Shown: piece after piece, positions 7,942 through 16,591 of the stretch | Layout of the letters: each line of letters starts with the position of its first letter | How positions within the stretch are numbered: the stretch's first letter is position 1 | From: Nisaea denitrificans DSM 18348 | GTDB lineage: Bacteria; Pseudomonadota; Alphaproteobacteria; Thalassobaculales; Thalassobaculaceae | Assembly (NCBI RefSeq): GCF_000426505.1 | Contig: NZ_AUFM01000011.1 | Span: 1,488,001 to 1,552,000 of the forward strand | DNA: 64,000 nt | Direction of reading: 5' to 3' | Notes under the pieces: generated by a model | What the model saw: only the letters and a program-made list of their open reading frames with translations | Told to the model about the DNA's origin: nothing | Databases searched by the model: none | Position numbers and translations under genes: made by a program

Positions 7942-9480
7942 ATGAATCAGGCAGCATTACTGGCGCAGGTCGCGCGGATCCATGGCGATCGACCGGCGAT
8001 TTCCTACGGGCAGCGGGTCTGCCGGACCTATGCGGAACTCGGCGACCGTGTGGCCCGCCTCGCCGGCGCCTTGCGAGGCGAACTCGACCTGATGCCCGGC
8101 GACCGGGTTGCGCTGGCGATGAAGAACGATCCGCTCTATCTGGAAATCCTCTATGCCGTCTGGCATGCCGGGCTCGCCGCTGTGCCGATCAATGCCAAGC
8201 TGCATCCGAAGGAATTTGCCTTCATCCTCTATAACAGCGGCGCCAAGGCCTGTTTCGCGACGCCGGACGTCGCCGGGACGCTGGCTGACGTGAAGGCGGA
8301 AGCCCCTGACCTTGAGCACCTGATTGCCATCGATGATCCTGATTTCGAGGACTTGTTTGCGGCACCACCGGTCCCAGCCGCGACTGTCGACCCGGACGGG
8401 CTCTGCTGGCTGTTTTACACCTCCGGCACCACCGGCCGCCCCAAGGGTGCGATGATCACCCACCGAAGCCTGATGTTCGCCACCACAAACTACCTTGCCG
8501 ACGTTGATCAGATCAGCGAACGGGACTGCATGATCCATGCGGCGCCGATGAGCCACGGCTCCGGTCTCTACGCCATGCCGCATGTGGCGCGCGGCGCGAA
8601 CAACATCGTGCCGCAAAGCGGCAGCTACGACGTCGAGGAGTGCCTGGAGCTTATCCGACACTGGCCCGGTGCCAGCTTCTTCTTCGCGCCGACCATGGTC
8701 AGCCGCCTGCTGAACCATCCGGGCACGGCCACCGCCGACCTCGCGAACCTTAAGACCGTCGTCTATGGCGGCGGACCTATGTATCTGGAGGATACGCTGA
8801 AGGCGCTGGAGATTCTCGGCCCGAAGTTGACCCAGATCTACGGCCTCGGCGAAGCGCCGATGACCATCACCGGCCTGCCGAAATCCGCCTATCTGGACAG
8901 GGATCACCCGCGCTATCTCGCCCGCCTCGCTTCCGCCGGCTTTGCCCGCACCGGTGTCGAGGTCCGGGTGGTGGACGCGGACGGCAAGGAGGTGTCATAC
9001 GGCGAGACCGGAGAGATCATCTGCCGGGGCGATATCGTGATGGGAGGCTACTGGCTGAACCCGGATGCGACGGCGAACACGCTGCGGGACGGCTGGCTCT
9101 GGACCGGCGATCTTGGTGCCATGGACGCAGACGGCTACGTCACCCTGAAGGACCGCTCCAAGGACATGATCATCTCAGGCGGCACGAACATCTATCCGCG
9201 CGAGATCGAGGAAGTCCTCCTGCGCCATCCGGATGTCTATGAATGCGCCGTGGTCGGCCGCCCCCATGCGGATTGGGGTGAGGAAGTCGTCGCCTTTGTC
9301 GTGCCCCAACCGGGACAGGAAATCGACACGGCCGAGCTGGACAAGCTTTGCCTCGACAATATCGCCCGCTTCAAGCGGCCGAAAGAGTACCGGCTGGTCA
9401 CCGCCCTGACGAAGAACAATTACGGCAAAATCCTGAAGACAGAGCTTCGCGACTTGCTGGCGGCGGAGGCTGAAGGCTAA
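7942..9480 (+). CDS. AMP-dependent acyl-CoA synthetase/ligase
   Basis: A 512-residue adenylate-forming enzyme that activates a carboxylic acid to an acyl-AMP and then an acyl-CoA. The P-loop-like A3 motif YTSGTTGRPKG is present. The A8 hinge and lysine region GGTNIYPREIEEVL are also intact, as is the late GKILKTELR lysine motif. The start at 7942 has GGGGAGGA upstream; the frame extends further 5' without family character. Cytoplasmic. It sits just upstream of an amidinotransferase-fold gene, with a 40-base gap, and may be cotranscribed with it. The carboxylate substrate cannot be predicted; a medium/long-chain or aromatic acid is typical for the family. Confidence 0.9.
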   Translation: MNQAALLAQVARIHGDRPAISYGQRVCRTYAELGDRVARLAGALRGELDLMPGDRVALAMKNDPLYLEILYAVWHAGLAAVPINAKLHPKEFAFILYNSGAKACFATPDVAGTLADVKAEAPDLEHLIAIDDPDFEDLFAAPPVPAATVDPDGLCWLFYTSGTTGRPKGAMITHRSLMFATTNYLADVDQISERDCMIHAAPMSHGSGLYAMPHVARGANNIVPQSGSYDVEECLELIRHWPGASFFFAPTMVSRLLNHPGTATADLANLKTVVYGGGPMYLEDTLKALEILGPKLTQIYGLGEAPMTITGLPKSAYLDRDHPRYLARLASAGFARTGVEVRVVDADGKEVSYGETGEIICRGDIVMGGYWLNPDATANTLRDGWLWTGDLGAMDADGYVTLKDRSKDMIISGGTNIYPREIEEVLLRHPDVYECAVVGRPHADWGEEVVAFVVPQPGQEIDTAELDKLCLDNIARFKRPKEYRLVTALTKNNYGKILKTELRDLLAAEAEG

Positions 9481-9520
9481 GCTGCCTTCTCCTTTCGCGA
9501 CCTTCTTTCCGGATATTCAG

Positions 9521-10414
9521 ATGACTTCTGGCTCGAACGCCTTTGCCGTTGCTTCCGAGTTCGGCGTCCTCAAGGACGTCTATCTCTGCCGCCCCGATAA
9601 CTTCCAGTGGTCCGACGTGGCAAAGGAAGACACCACCGCCAATGCCGTGGTCCGGGCGACCCTGCGCGACGGTGTTCCCTTCGACAAGGCAACGGCGCTT
9701 GCTGGCTACCAGGAATTCATCGATGCCTATGAAGGCGCCGGTGTCACTTGCCACTTCGCCGAAACCGATCCGGCCCTGAGCTACCAGATCTATACCCGCG
9801 ACCCGTCCGTGATGACGCCCTGGGGCGTATTCCTCGGCCAGATGTACCGCCAGCAGCGCCGGGGCGAGATCGCCACCACATACCGGTTCTACGAGAAGCT
9901 CGGCATCCCGGTCTGGAACTGGGCAACAGCAGGGCCGATCGAGGGCGGCGATATCCACCTGATCAAGCCGGGCGTCGCGGTCATCGGCTATACCGGCCAG
10001 CGCACCTGCGAGCCGGCGGCGAAACAGCTTCAGGCCTGGCTCGAGGCCGAGGGCTGGGAATGCCGCATCCAGAAATTCGCCGAGCATTTCCTGCATCTCG
10101 ACCTGCTCTATGCCACGGTGAACGACCGCCTCGCCCTGATGTGCCTCGACGTGCTGGACGACGATTTCGTGGAATGGGTTGCCGGACACGGCATCAAGCC
10201 GGTGCCGGTCAGCTACAAGGAGGCGATGCAGCTCCAGTGCAACTGCATGTCCCTCGGAAATGACCGGGTGATTTCCTCGAAGAGCGCCAAGCGCGTTAAC
10301 GAGGCCCTGCGCGCCGAAGGCATCACCGTGCTCGACCCGGATCTGTCGATGTTCACCCAGGCAGGTGGCGGCCCTAGGTGCCTCTCGATGTCACTGCTGC
10401 GGGAAGCGGTTTGA
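9521..10414 (+). CDS. Amidinotransferase / dimethylarginine dimethylaminohydrolase-like protein
   Basis: A 297-residue protein of the guanidine-modifying superfamily (DDAH, arginine deiminase, amidinotransferase). The pattern of active-site elements fits: IEGGDIH (substrate carboxylate/guanidine contacts), HLDLLY (catalytic His and Asp) and the C-terminal nucleophile Cys in GGGPRCLSM. It would attack the guanidine carbon of an arginine-like substrate through that Cys. Cytoplasmic, no signal peptide. It follows the acyl-CoA ligase at 40 bases on the same strand. Whether it is a hydrolase or a transferase cannot be settled by reading; the family assignment is strong. Confidence 0.85.
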   Translation: MTSGSNAFAVASEFGVLKDVYLCRPDNFQWSDVAKEDTTANAVVRATLRDGVPFDKATALAGYQEFIDAYEGAGVTCHFAETDPALSYQIYTRDPSVMTPWGVFLGQMYRQQRRGEIATTYRFYEKLGIPVWNWATAGPIEGGDIHLIKPGVAVIGYTGQRTCEPAAKQLQAWLEAEGWECRIQKFAEHFLHLDLLYATVNDRLALMCLDVLDDDFVEWVAGHGIKPVPVSYKEAMQLQCNCMSLGNDRVISSKSAKRVNEALRAEGITVLDPDLSMFTQAGGGPRCLSMSLLREAV

Positions 10415-10427
10415 AGTCAGCGAAAAT

Positions 10428-10459
10428 CTTGCCACACAAAATAATTATTGTGTGGCAAG
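10428..10459 (-). terminator. Terminator hairpin between convergent genes
   Basis: A perfect 12-bp inverted repeat (CTTGCCACACAA at 10428-10439 and its complement at 10448-10459) with an 8-base AT loop. On the minus strand the stem is followed by ATTTTC, so it best serves the seven-gene minus-strand operon ending at 10491. It also lies 13 bases after the plus-strand stop at 10414, but has no T-run in that direction. Confidence 0.65.
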
Positions 10460-10490
10460 ACGGCGCAAGAACCGACAGGCGAAAACAATC

Positions 10491-11375
10491 TCAACGCACT
10501 TCCAAGTGTATGTGATCGTCATGCCGAGCAGCGTTACATCCGGCGAAACGCAAGCGGTTGTCTGTGAGACCCAGATCCCGCTTGAGATCCGGAGCGATAA
10601 GCACTCTTCTGACATTCGGCGGGTTAAGTGCACTCATGACGAGTCCCGAAGTGGCAACCCGATCCAGTTCAAGTCCCTCAAACGACCTTTGCAACCAATC
10701 CAGAGACCATCGTAAGACACCACCTCCATCCGGGCATGCACGATCTCTCACATCAACCGGCGCGAAAGCCCAGTAGCCAAGCGGCCATGCTGGAGACACT
10801 TGTTTATTATCTTCTAGGTTCCGGTAGATCAGTGCGAGGTCCAGTTTACGGCCATCCCTGTGACTTAGATGAGGCAGGAGCGGAAACCCGTCAAAAAATG
10901 GAAATCCCGCATCCAGATAAATAACCGGGCCCACTCCAGTCATACTGTCGGCTACTTGCTCCAGCACCGTCTTTGTCTCGGGAGTCACATAATGGCGATT
11001 CATCAGGCAATAGAGACGGCTCGCTGGTGCATAACCACTTTGCTGTCCCCAGCAAACAAGCGGCACTCGGCCGAAGACAGGGGCAATCGCGGGGACGGCC
11101 CAGATCGTAACAATGAGATAAGTCCCGCCAACAATGAGCGTTGCCGATTGCCATGAACTCCGCCAGGAACCCCACCCCATTTGCAGGCAAGAGAGAACCA
11201 GCCAAAGCACCACTCCGCCGACCTGTGTCAGCAATGTCAGCGTGACAATGAGGATGAAGGAACCTGCCCTGATCAGAGGCCTTTGACCGGAAAGCAGAAT
11301 AGCTCGTGCGATCTTCAAGAAATGTTTGGCGAGGACGGTTTTCATTCTTTCATCGATAATGCCCGATTGCGGCAT
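10491..11375 (-). CDS. Membrane-anchored MepA-like (M74/LAS) metallopeptidase domain protein
   Basis: A 294-residue protein with two N-terminal membrane segments (about 38-64 and 78-101) and a soluble C-terminal domain. That domain carries the zinc signature of the LAS peptidases: SH172RDGRKLD179 matches HxxGxxxD-type spacing (His, six residues, Asp), and H285DDH288IH290 near the C-terminus matches the HxxHxH of the murein endopeptidase MepA. MepA itself is a soluble periplasmic enzyme without such anchors. It probably cleaves peptidoglycan cross-links at the membrane, though substrate is inferred. ATG starts at 11375 and 11345 are both possible. It is the last gene of a seven-gene operon and is followed by a hairpin terminator. 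Confidence 0.65.
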   Translation of the reverse strand: MPQSGIIDERMKTVLAKHFLKIARAILLSGQRPLIRAGSFILIVTLTLLTQVGGVVLWLVLSCLQMGWGSWRSSWQSATLIVGGTYLIVTIWAVPAIAPVFGRVPLVCWGQQSGYAPASRLYCLMNRHYVTPETKTVLEQVADSMTGVGPVIYLDAGFPFFDGFPLLPHLSHRDGRKLDLALIYRNLEDNKQVSPAWPLGYWAFAPVDVRDRACPDGGGVLRWSLDWLQRSFEGLELDRVATSGLVMSALNPPNVRRVLIAPDLKRDLGLTDNRLRFAGCNAARHDDHIHLEVR

Positions 11376-11384
11376 GGATAAGAC

Positions 11385-11759
11385 CTAACGCGGAAAAGTC
11401 ACCGCCTCGATCTTGTTGCCATCCGGGTCGCGGATGAAGGCGCCGTAATAGACCGTCATCTGTGCCTGCCGGTCGCCCGGTGCGCCGTCGTCTCGACCGC
11501 CATGCGTTAGCGCTGCTGTGTGGAAGGCGTCGACCACATCCCTGGAGCTGGCACGCAGGCAGATATGGATGCCGGTTCCCTCTGGAACGGCTTCCATATC
11601 CGGGCGCAGATTGAGCCAGAACTCCGGGTACTTCTTGCCGAAACCGATGGTGCGCTCCCGCTCGGCGAGGCGGGTAAAGCCGAGTGGCGCCAGCACCGCG
11701 TCATAGAAGACTGCACTGCGTTCGAGATCGGAAACGGCGATGGAGACATGGTCGATCAT
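11385..11759 (-). CDS. VOC superfamily (glyoxalase/bleomycin-resistance-like) protein
   Basis: A 124-residue single-module VOC protein. The start MIDHVSIAVSDLERSAVFYD and the end FIRDPDGNKIEAV are the classic beta-alpha-beta-beta-beta edge motifs. Metal ligands plausible for the fold are His4, His in GIHICL, and Glu in KIEAV. Such proteins may be dioxygenases, isomerases, or antibiotic-binding proteins; sequence alone does not decide. It is cytoplasmic and lies in the same minus-strand run, 32 bases after the glycosyltransferase and nine bases before the MepA-like gene. Confidence 0.85.
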   Translation of the reverse strand: MIDHVSIAVSDLERSAVFYDAVLAPLGFTRLAERERTIGFGKKYPEFWLNLRPDMEAVPEGTGIHICLRASSRDVVDAFHTAALTHGGRDDGAPGDRQAQMTVYYGAFIRDPDGNKIEAVTFPR

Positions 11760-11791
11760 GGCACGAGCCTAACCGGCTCCGGACGGTTCCG

Positions 11792-13042
11792 TCACGCAAG
11801 AAACCACGGATTGAGCCCGGCCCAATTTGCCGAAAGCGTGCCCATGCTATGGGCGTAGGCATAGACGTCGTTGCCCTGGAAACGGGCTATTTCGTTTTCC
11901 CGAATCTGGTCTTCGTAGCTTTTGCTCATCGCAACGAACCGCGCGTTGGCAGCGTCATCCGACGCCGTCCCACCGTTAAGCCGGGCATGCATTTCCTGCA
12001 CCGCCGCCAGCATATCCTCCGCGGAACAATCCTCGGCCCGGAAGCCATGTTCGGCATACCAGTCCTGATCCGGCAAGGGTCCTGAGATCAGCCTGTTGGG
12101 CAGCATGAATTCCAGTTGCTCCGCGTACGACAGCGGCGAGGTGCTGTCGCCGCGATAAAGCGGCTTGAAGAGGAAAATATCGCTATCGAGGTGATGACTC
12201 ATCACCGTCGGCAGGAGGTTGGTATTGACGCTCGGACGCCCGAACGCGCGAGCCAGGGCTTCCGGGCCGGACTGGCAGTTCAGCGAGAAATGGCAGGTAG
12301 CCATCAAATAAATGTCGAGAAAGTCCTCGGCGCGCGGATCATGGGGCAGATCGATCACTTTTCCGGATGGATGGGTGAACGCGGCGGAATTCGCTCCTCC
12401 CAAACGGAAAACTGTGTATCCGGCCTCGACAAGCCAATCGACGGCCGGACGGAAGTTTGCGGGGTCAACCGTGCGCAGCTTCCCGTAGGGCGCGCTGCCG
12501 GCATCATGAGCGTAGCCTTCCTCCCGCATATGCAGGGTGACGTAAGGGCTGCCCGGCTCCAGACCGATGCTTGAGAGCCAGCGTTCCCCCGCCGCACGCA
12601 TTTCATCGTCGAGCTTGAGATGCACCAGCGGCTTCCGCGCCGCCCGATGCTGCGTATAGGCACGGTAGAATTTATGGGTATGCACAAGGCAGAGATCGAA
12701 CGGCCCCATCCGGACGATTCCCCGGTCGAGATCCCGCAGCAGCAGCAAAGGCGCATGCTGGGTTTCCGCCATGCCGAAATCCCGGGCCAGCAGATCGTAG
12801 AGCGGGCGCTTCATCGTCGGAACGGCACGGGGCGATGTCAGCAGCACGATCCGGTCGTATTCGGGGCCGTAGAGCGAGGCGAGATAGTGCGGCTCCGGCG
12901 CCAGGTGGCCGATCGCGTCCGCATAGGGCATCGGGTAGACCAGCGTCCGGGCACCGTCCTTCAGATGCGGCTCCAACGCGCGGCCAAGGAGTGTCAGCGT
13001 CTCCGGCTTGCGCAACTCGGCAAGCAGGGTTTCGGTATCCAT
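11792..13042 (-). CDS. TIGR04372-family putative glycosyltransferase
   Basis: A 416-residue protein resembling the TIGR04372 family of putative glycosyltransferases. The middle carries YVTLHMREEGY and a later VFRLGG segment, then SLNCQSGPEALARAFGRPSV, which is like the C-terminal nucleotide-sugar half of GT-B enzymes (nearby SGP-GLARA and NTNLLP stretches). No signal peptide or membrane segment. It starts only four bases after the stop of the DUF3445 gene and is surely cotranscribed with it. Donor and acceptor unknown; in other bacteria this family occurs in surface polysaccharide loci. Family recognition is by motif memory, so moderately certain. Confidence 0.7.
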   Translation of the reverse strand: MDTETLLAELRKPETLTLLGRALEPHLKDGARTLVYPMPYADAIGHLAPEPHYLASLYGPEYDRIVLLTSPRAVPTMKRPLYDLLARDFGMAETQHAPLLLLRDLDRGIVRMGPFDLCLVHTHKFYRAYTQHRAARKPLVHLKLDDEMRAAGERWLSSIGLEPGSPYVTLHMREEGYAHDAGSAPYGKLRTVDPANFRPAVDWLVEAGYTVFRLGGANSAAFTHPSGKVIDLPHDPRAEDFLDIYLMATCHFSLNCQSGPEALARAFGRPSVNTNLLPTVMSHHLDSDIFLFKPLYRGDSTSPLSYAEQLEFMLPNRLISGPLPDQDWYAEHGFRAEDCSAEDMLAAVQEMHARLNGGTASDDAANARFVAMSKSYEDQIRENEIARFQGNDVYAYAHSMGTLSANWAGLNPWFLA

Positions 13043-13046
13043 CCGG

Positions 13047-13964
13047 TCAGGCAGCCCGTTCCATCAGATTTCCAAGGTATCCGTCCAGCGCCTCGCGGAA
13101 CGGCAGCAGACTCTTGTAGCGCTGCATACCCTCCGGCATGTCCGCGACGGCGCCGCGCAGGCCCATGGCGAGATCCGGCCGCGCCTCAAGCGAGGAAAGC
13201 GGATCGACGAAGGTCCGGATGGTGAACAGGATATCGCCGGATTCCGGCAGCCGTCGCAAGGTCTGCCGTTCGACCCGGAGCCAGAGCCGGTCACCCGCAT
13301 TCTCCGGCGTGATCTCAACCTGATGATCATTCCGGTACTTGCCGCTGGTCTGAAACAAGGCCGGATCGTCGATAACGGACCAATTGAGCCGCACCACCGG
13401 TTTGTCGGCCTTGAGGTGGGTAAAGAACCGGTCGACCGGCTTTCCCAGCTTTTCGGCATAGCCGGAGACATGTTCATGGATGCCCATCATCGGCTGGCCG
13501 AGTTTCTCGCCCAGTACCCAGCGCGCCGGAAAACAGAGTGAGGCGGCGTGCAGCACGTAGCCCTCCTCGCCCGGTGTCATCAGGCATAGATCCTCCTGCA
13601 CCAGACGGCCGGCAAGATCGAGGGCATGATCGGTAAAATCACTGAGAGAATAGGACTTTCCGGTCTCTGGCACCCGGACCGTCCCTTCTTCGAAGCTGAT
13701 CAGACCGGGATGACAGCGCTCCAGATTATCCAGCAGCAGCATCAGCACTTCGCGCTGGGCGGCTTCGCTCCCTGGCAGATCGCCGAATACCGCATCGTGC
13801 TGGCCGGCTAGCAACCGCTCTTTCTCTCGCAACTCCACCGCGCGGTTCTGATCGACATCGAACCAGTCCTTCAGGTCGAGCGCGACCAGCCCCATGGCCA
13901 TCTGGAACTTACCGCTGGCATAGGGCGCAAACCGTGGCGCCTTGGTCTCCGTGATCGCATTCAT
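13047..13964 (-). CDS. DUF3445 haem-dependent oxidative N-demethylase-like protein
   Basis: A 305-residue DUF3445 protein, the family that includes haem-dependent oxidative N-demethylases acting on secondary amines such as dimethylamine. Recognisable landmarks are FAPYASGKFQMAMGL at the N-terminus, the segment LCFPARWVLGEKLG-P---IHEHV-GY near residue 170 (with a candidate haem-ligand His), and VVRLNWSV near 220. Known systems pair this subunit with reductase and ferredoxin partners; none is encoded beside it here. It sits six bases after the FKBP-rhodanese gene and four bases before a glycosyltransferase gene. Family sure, reaction in this context uncertain. Confidence 0.8.
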   Translation of the reverse strand: MNAITETKAPRFAPYASGKFQMAMGLVALDLKDWFDVDQNRAVELREKERLLAGQHDAVFGDLPGSEAAQREVLMLLLDNLERCHPGLISFEEGTVRVPETGKSYSLSDFTDHALDLAGRLVQEDLCLMTPGEEGYVLHAASLCFPARWVLGEKLGQPMMGIHEHVSGYAEKLGKPVDRFFTHLKADKPVVRLNWSVIDDPALFQTSGKYRNDHQVEITPENAGDRLWLRVERQTLRRLPESGDILFTIRTFVDPLSSLEARPDLAMGLRGAVADMPEGMQRYKSLLPFREALDGYLGNLMERAA

Positions 13965-13970
13965 CGCAGC

Positions 13971-14720
13971 TTACTTTTCCACCGGGTTACCGGCTTCTAT
14001 CCAGTTATTCATGCCAGTCGCGTGATTATAGACCTTCGCATAACCGGCCTGGTCGGCCATGGCGCGTGCCAGCGCGAGGGAGCGCCGGCCGCTTCGGCAG
14101 ATCAGCACGACTTCGGCATCCTTTTCGATCAGTGCGCCGAGCGCATCCGGGAAGCTCGGGACAAACTGTCCGTTTCTGTCGAATGCTGTCAGCCGTTTCA
14201 CACCTTTGATCGTTCCCGTCTCCTCCCATTCTTCGGGCCGCCTGATATCGAGAACGCTCACGCCCCTCTGCATCAGGCTCTTCAGCTCGTCATTTCCGAT
14301 TGCCTTGAACTTTGGTGCCGAGACCGAGATCAACTCCACCTCAAACCTCAGGGGCGCATTCGGCGGGATCACACCGCCTGCCCCGCGTGCGCCATAAGCA
14401 AGTTTGGAAGGAATGACCAGCTCACGCTTGCCGCCGACCTTCATGCCGACAACACCTTGGTCCCACCCCTGAATCACACGACCGGCGCCGAGGGTGAAGG
14501 TGAAGGGTTGATTGCGATCGTGGCTAGAGTCGAACTTGGTCCCGTCCAGCAGCCACCCCGTATAATGCACCGTCACCGATGCGTTCTCGGTTGCTGTCGT
14601 TCCAGTTCCCGGGACCATATCGAGAACTGTCAATCTATCCGGAGGGGATTCGTCACTCGCTCGCGCTGGCTGCCAGCTCAAGGCAAATGCCGCAATGGCG
14701 ACTGCAATGAATTTCATCAT
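13971..14720 (-). CDS. Periplasmic FKBP-type prolyl isomerase fused to a rhodanese domain
   Basis: A 249-residue exported protein. Residues 1-21 are a signal peptide (QPARAS cleavage region). Residues about 30-135 are an FKBP prolyl isomerase ([49 protein letters not shown]). Residues about 140-249 are a rhodanese domain with [10 protein letters not shown] and the active loop CRSGRRS (Cys about 208). I placed the start at the ATG at 14720, with GAGGAT upstream; the frame runs to 14783. Joining a folding catalyst to a sulfur-transfer or persulfide-sensing domain in the periplasm is uncommon. It is cotranscribed with neighbours on both sides. Confidence 0.88.
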   Translation of the reverse strand: MMKFIAVAIAAFALSWQPARASDESPPDRLTVLDMVPGTGTTATENASVTVHYTGWLLDGTKFDSSHDRNQPFTFTLGAGRVIQGWDQGVVGMKVGGKRELVIPSKLAYGARGAGGVIPPNAPLRFEVELISVSAPKFKAIGNDELKSLMQRGVSVLDIRRPEEWEETGTIKGVKRLTAFDRNGQFVPSFPDALGALIEKDAEVVLICRSGRRSLALARAMADQAGYAKVYNHATGMNNWIEAGNPVEK

Positions 14721-14801
14721 CGGATCGATCCTCATACAAAAAAGGTCGGGCATCAGGGTAATGGGACCTGCGGGCGAGTCCAACCGAAGCCAGGCGGATT
14801 T

Positions 14802-15506
14802 CTATTCGGGCAGCGTCATGCGCCAGGATTCGGCGCGCTTCAAGGCTTCCGCCTGGCCCTTGTCTTCGAGCGCGCCACGGACGGCATGCATGGCTGGCGC
14901 AACACTTTCGGCATCCGCACGCTCCGCCAGGATGAGCCATTTCAAGGACTCAACGAGATCCTGTTCCACCCCGTCGCCCCTGGCATAGAGAATGCCGAGC
15001 GGCAGGAAAGCCTGCCGGACGCCCTTGCCTGCGGAGATTTCATAGAGCCGGGCCGCTTCCTCCGGATCGCGCGCGCCGCCCGCCCCGGTTTCCAGCATGA
15101 CCGCGTAATTGAATTCGGCTTCGCGAAGCCCCGCTTCGGCAGCGGTACCGAACCATTTCCGTGCCTCAGCGAGAGATCGTTCAACGCCCTGGCCTATCTG
15201 GTAGAGCACCCCAAGACGATATTGAGCGAGCGCGTAACCACCTTCAGCCGCTTTCTTGTAAAGCTCGACGGCCTGCGCCTTGTCCGCATCGCGCCGGCTG
15301 CCCTGCGCACCGCGCTCCAGGGCCAGCCCATAATAGAACTGCGCCTTGGCGTCGCCAGCTTCCGCCTGCGCGCGGTACCAGTCCATGGCTTCGCCATAGG
15401 TCTGACGCTTGCTGTCCGCCGCGAGGGACGGAGCGGAACACAGACTGAGGAACGCGCATGCTGCGAGGAGAGGCGGGAGTACCCGTTTCAAGGAATTTTC
15501 CGTCAA
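14802..15506 (-). CDS. Secreted Sel1-like TPR repeat protein
   Basis: A 234-residue protein with an N-terminal signal peptide (hydrophobic core LLAACAFLSLCSAPSLA) followed by about five Sel1-like helical repeats. Each has the A-Y--G--Y--G-GV--D---A--WF--AA pattern, for example GDAKAQFYYGLALERG and GYALAQYRLGVLYQIG. Sel1 repeats are protein-protein scaffolds in envelope and stress pathways; no catalytic role is expected. The signal peptide places it in the periplasm. It follows a small lipoprotein gene by 20 bases and precedes the FKBP-rhodanese gene by 81. Confidence 0.87.
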   Translation of the reverse strand: MTENSLKRVLPPLLAACAFLSLCSAPSLAADSKRQTYGEAMDWYRAQAEAGDAKAQFYYGLALERGAQGSRRDADKAQAVELYKKAAEGGYALAQYRLGVLYQIGQGVERSLAEARKWFGTAAEAGLREAEFNYAVMLETGAGGARDPEEAARLYEISAGKGVRQAFLPLGILYARGDGVEQDLVESLKWLILAERADAESVAPAMHAVRGALEDKGQAEALKRAESWRMTLPE

Positions 15507-15526
15507 ATCAGGGGATGCGAACGCCG

Positions 15527-15787
15527 TTACGGCGAAAGGGGCCCGGTCCCGGCGTTCGGACGCGGCGCCGGCCCCTCATATCCGACAAGGCGGTTCGCTT
15601 CCGAGCCATCAAGGGGCTGAGTGTAGCAATTAACCTTCCCGATTGTCCTGTAGCAGTAGCGGGGTTCCGGCGCAGGAGCCAGTTCCGGTTGCGCGCGCGC
15701 ACTGGTTTCGAACGGCAAGTTGGCACATGCCGAAACAAAGAAACAAACCAGCAGTATCAGCGTTCGTACCGCCACCAAAGTATCCAA
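15527..15787 (-). CDS. Small lipoprotein with a YCYRTIGKVNCY motif
   Basis: An 86-residue lipoprotein. The N-terminal hydrophobic stretch ends in a lipobox (FVSAC, Cys about 21). The mature part is proline-rich, then has YCYRTIGKVNCYTQPL, a motif that recurs in small alphaproteobacterial lipoproteins of unknown function; the two cysteines may form a disulfide. It is the first gene of the minus-strand run that continues through the Sel1 and FKBP-rhodanese genes. Export and lipidation are inferred from the lipobox; the role is unknown. Confidence 0.75.
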   Translation of the reverse strand: MDTLVAVRTLILLVCFFVSACANLPFETSARAQPELAPAPEPRYCYRTIGKVNCYTQPLDGSEANRLVGYEGPAPRPNAGTGPLSP

Positions 15788-16024
15788 TGGTTGGTCAAGT
15801 CACTCTGAATGTGACTTTTTTACCCGTATTTGGCAATTGAAAAGCGGAAAGGACGAAGATCTGTCGCATCCCGTCCGCTCAACTATTTATGAAGGGTCCG
15901 TAAATTGTCTCCGGAACGCTGCGGGGGATATCGATTATGAAGCCGGACTGGCCTCGCTCGCAAAAGGGCGCCGGTGATCGGTCAACATCCGGACGGCGGG
16001 ATTTTTAGTGTCTGTGAGGACCCG

Positions 16025-16519
16025 ATGCCTGAAAACATTTCCATGAACTTCCGGGATGCCCAACCCGACGACGTGAAGACGATCCTCGCATTGGTGAGCG
16101 CCGCCTATGCGAAATGGATCCCCGTCATCGGCCGGGAGCCGAAACCGATGAACGCCGATTATGAAAAAGCCTTACGGCAGCATGATTTTGCGTTGCTCTG
16201 TATCGGAGAGGAGATCGCCGGGCTGATCGAGACAATGACGCGCGACGATCATATCTGGATCGAAAACGTCGCCGTGTCCCCGGCGCAACAGGGAATGGGG
16301 CTGGGCCGGCGGCTTCTCCAACATGCCGAAGAGATCGCCAAACGGTCAGGCCGAACCAAACTCTCCCTGCTGACAAACGCGGATTTCAAAGCGAACGTCA
16401 CGTTCTACGAGAAGGTTGGATACGTCACCACTTCGACGGAACCCTTCATGGGCGGTACGGCGGTCTACATGACCAAGATACTTGAAGGCGACGCTCAAAG
16501 CCCGACAGAGACCGACTAA
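16025..16519 (+). CDS. GNAT-family N-acetyltransferase
   Basis: A 164-residue GNAT acetyltransferase. The acetyl-CoA-binding motif is clear: VSPAQQGMGLGRRLLQHAEEIA (Q/RxxGxG/A form QGMGLG), preceded by IWIENVAV and followed by the FYEKVGYV segment. The acceptor could be an amino acid, a peptide N-terminus or a small amine; sequence does not tell. I chose the ATG at 16025 with GAGGA just upstream; the frame extends to 15974. Cytoplasmic. The gene lies between the divergent lipoprotein and the ureohydrolase gene. Confidence 0.87.
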   Translation: MPENISMNFRDAQPDDVKTILALVSAAYAKWIPVIGREPKPMNADYEKALRQHDFALLCIGEEIAGLIETMTRDDHIWIENVAVSPAQQGMGLGRRLLQHAEEIAKRSGRTKLSLLTNADFKANVTFYEKVGYVTTSTEPFMGGTAVYMTKILEGDAQSPTETD

Positions 16520-16591
16520 CCATTGCACCGCGGGGCATAATCGCCTGCAATGCCCTCACCTCTCATCGTCTCAACCCGCCGGGAACATCTC

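Noticed and set aside
14022-15620. 532-codon plus-strand frame across the FKBP and Sel1 genes
   Set aside because: It spans the antisense of two well-supported genes and their gap and reads as Arg/Gly/Gln-rich nonsense.
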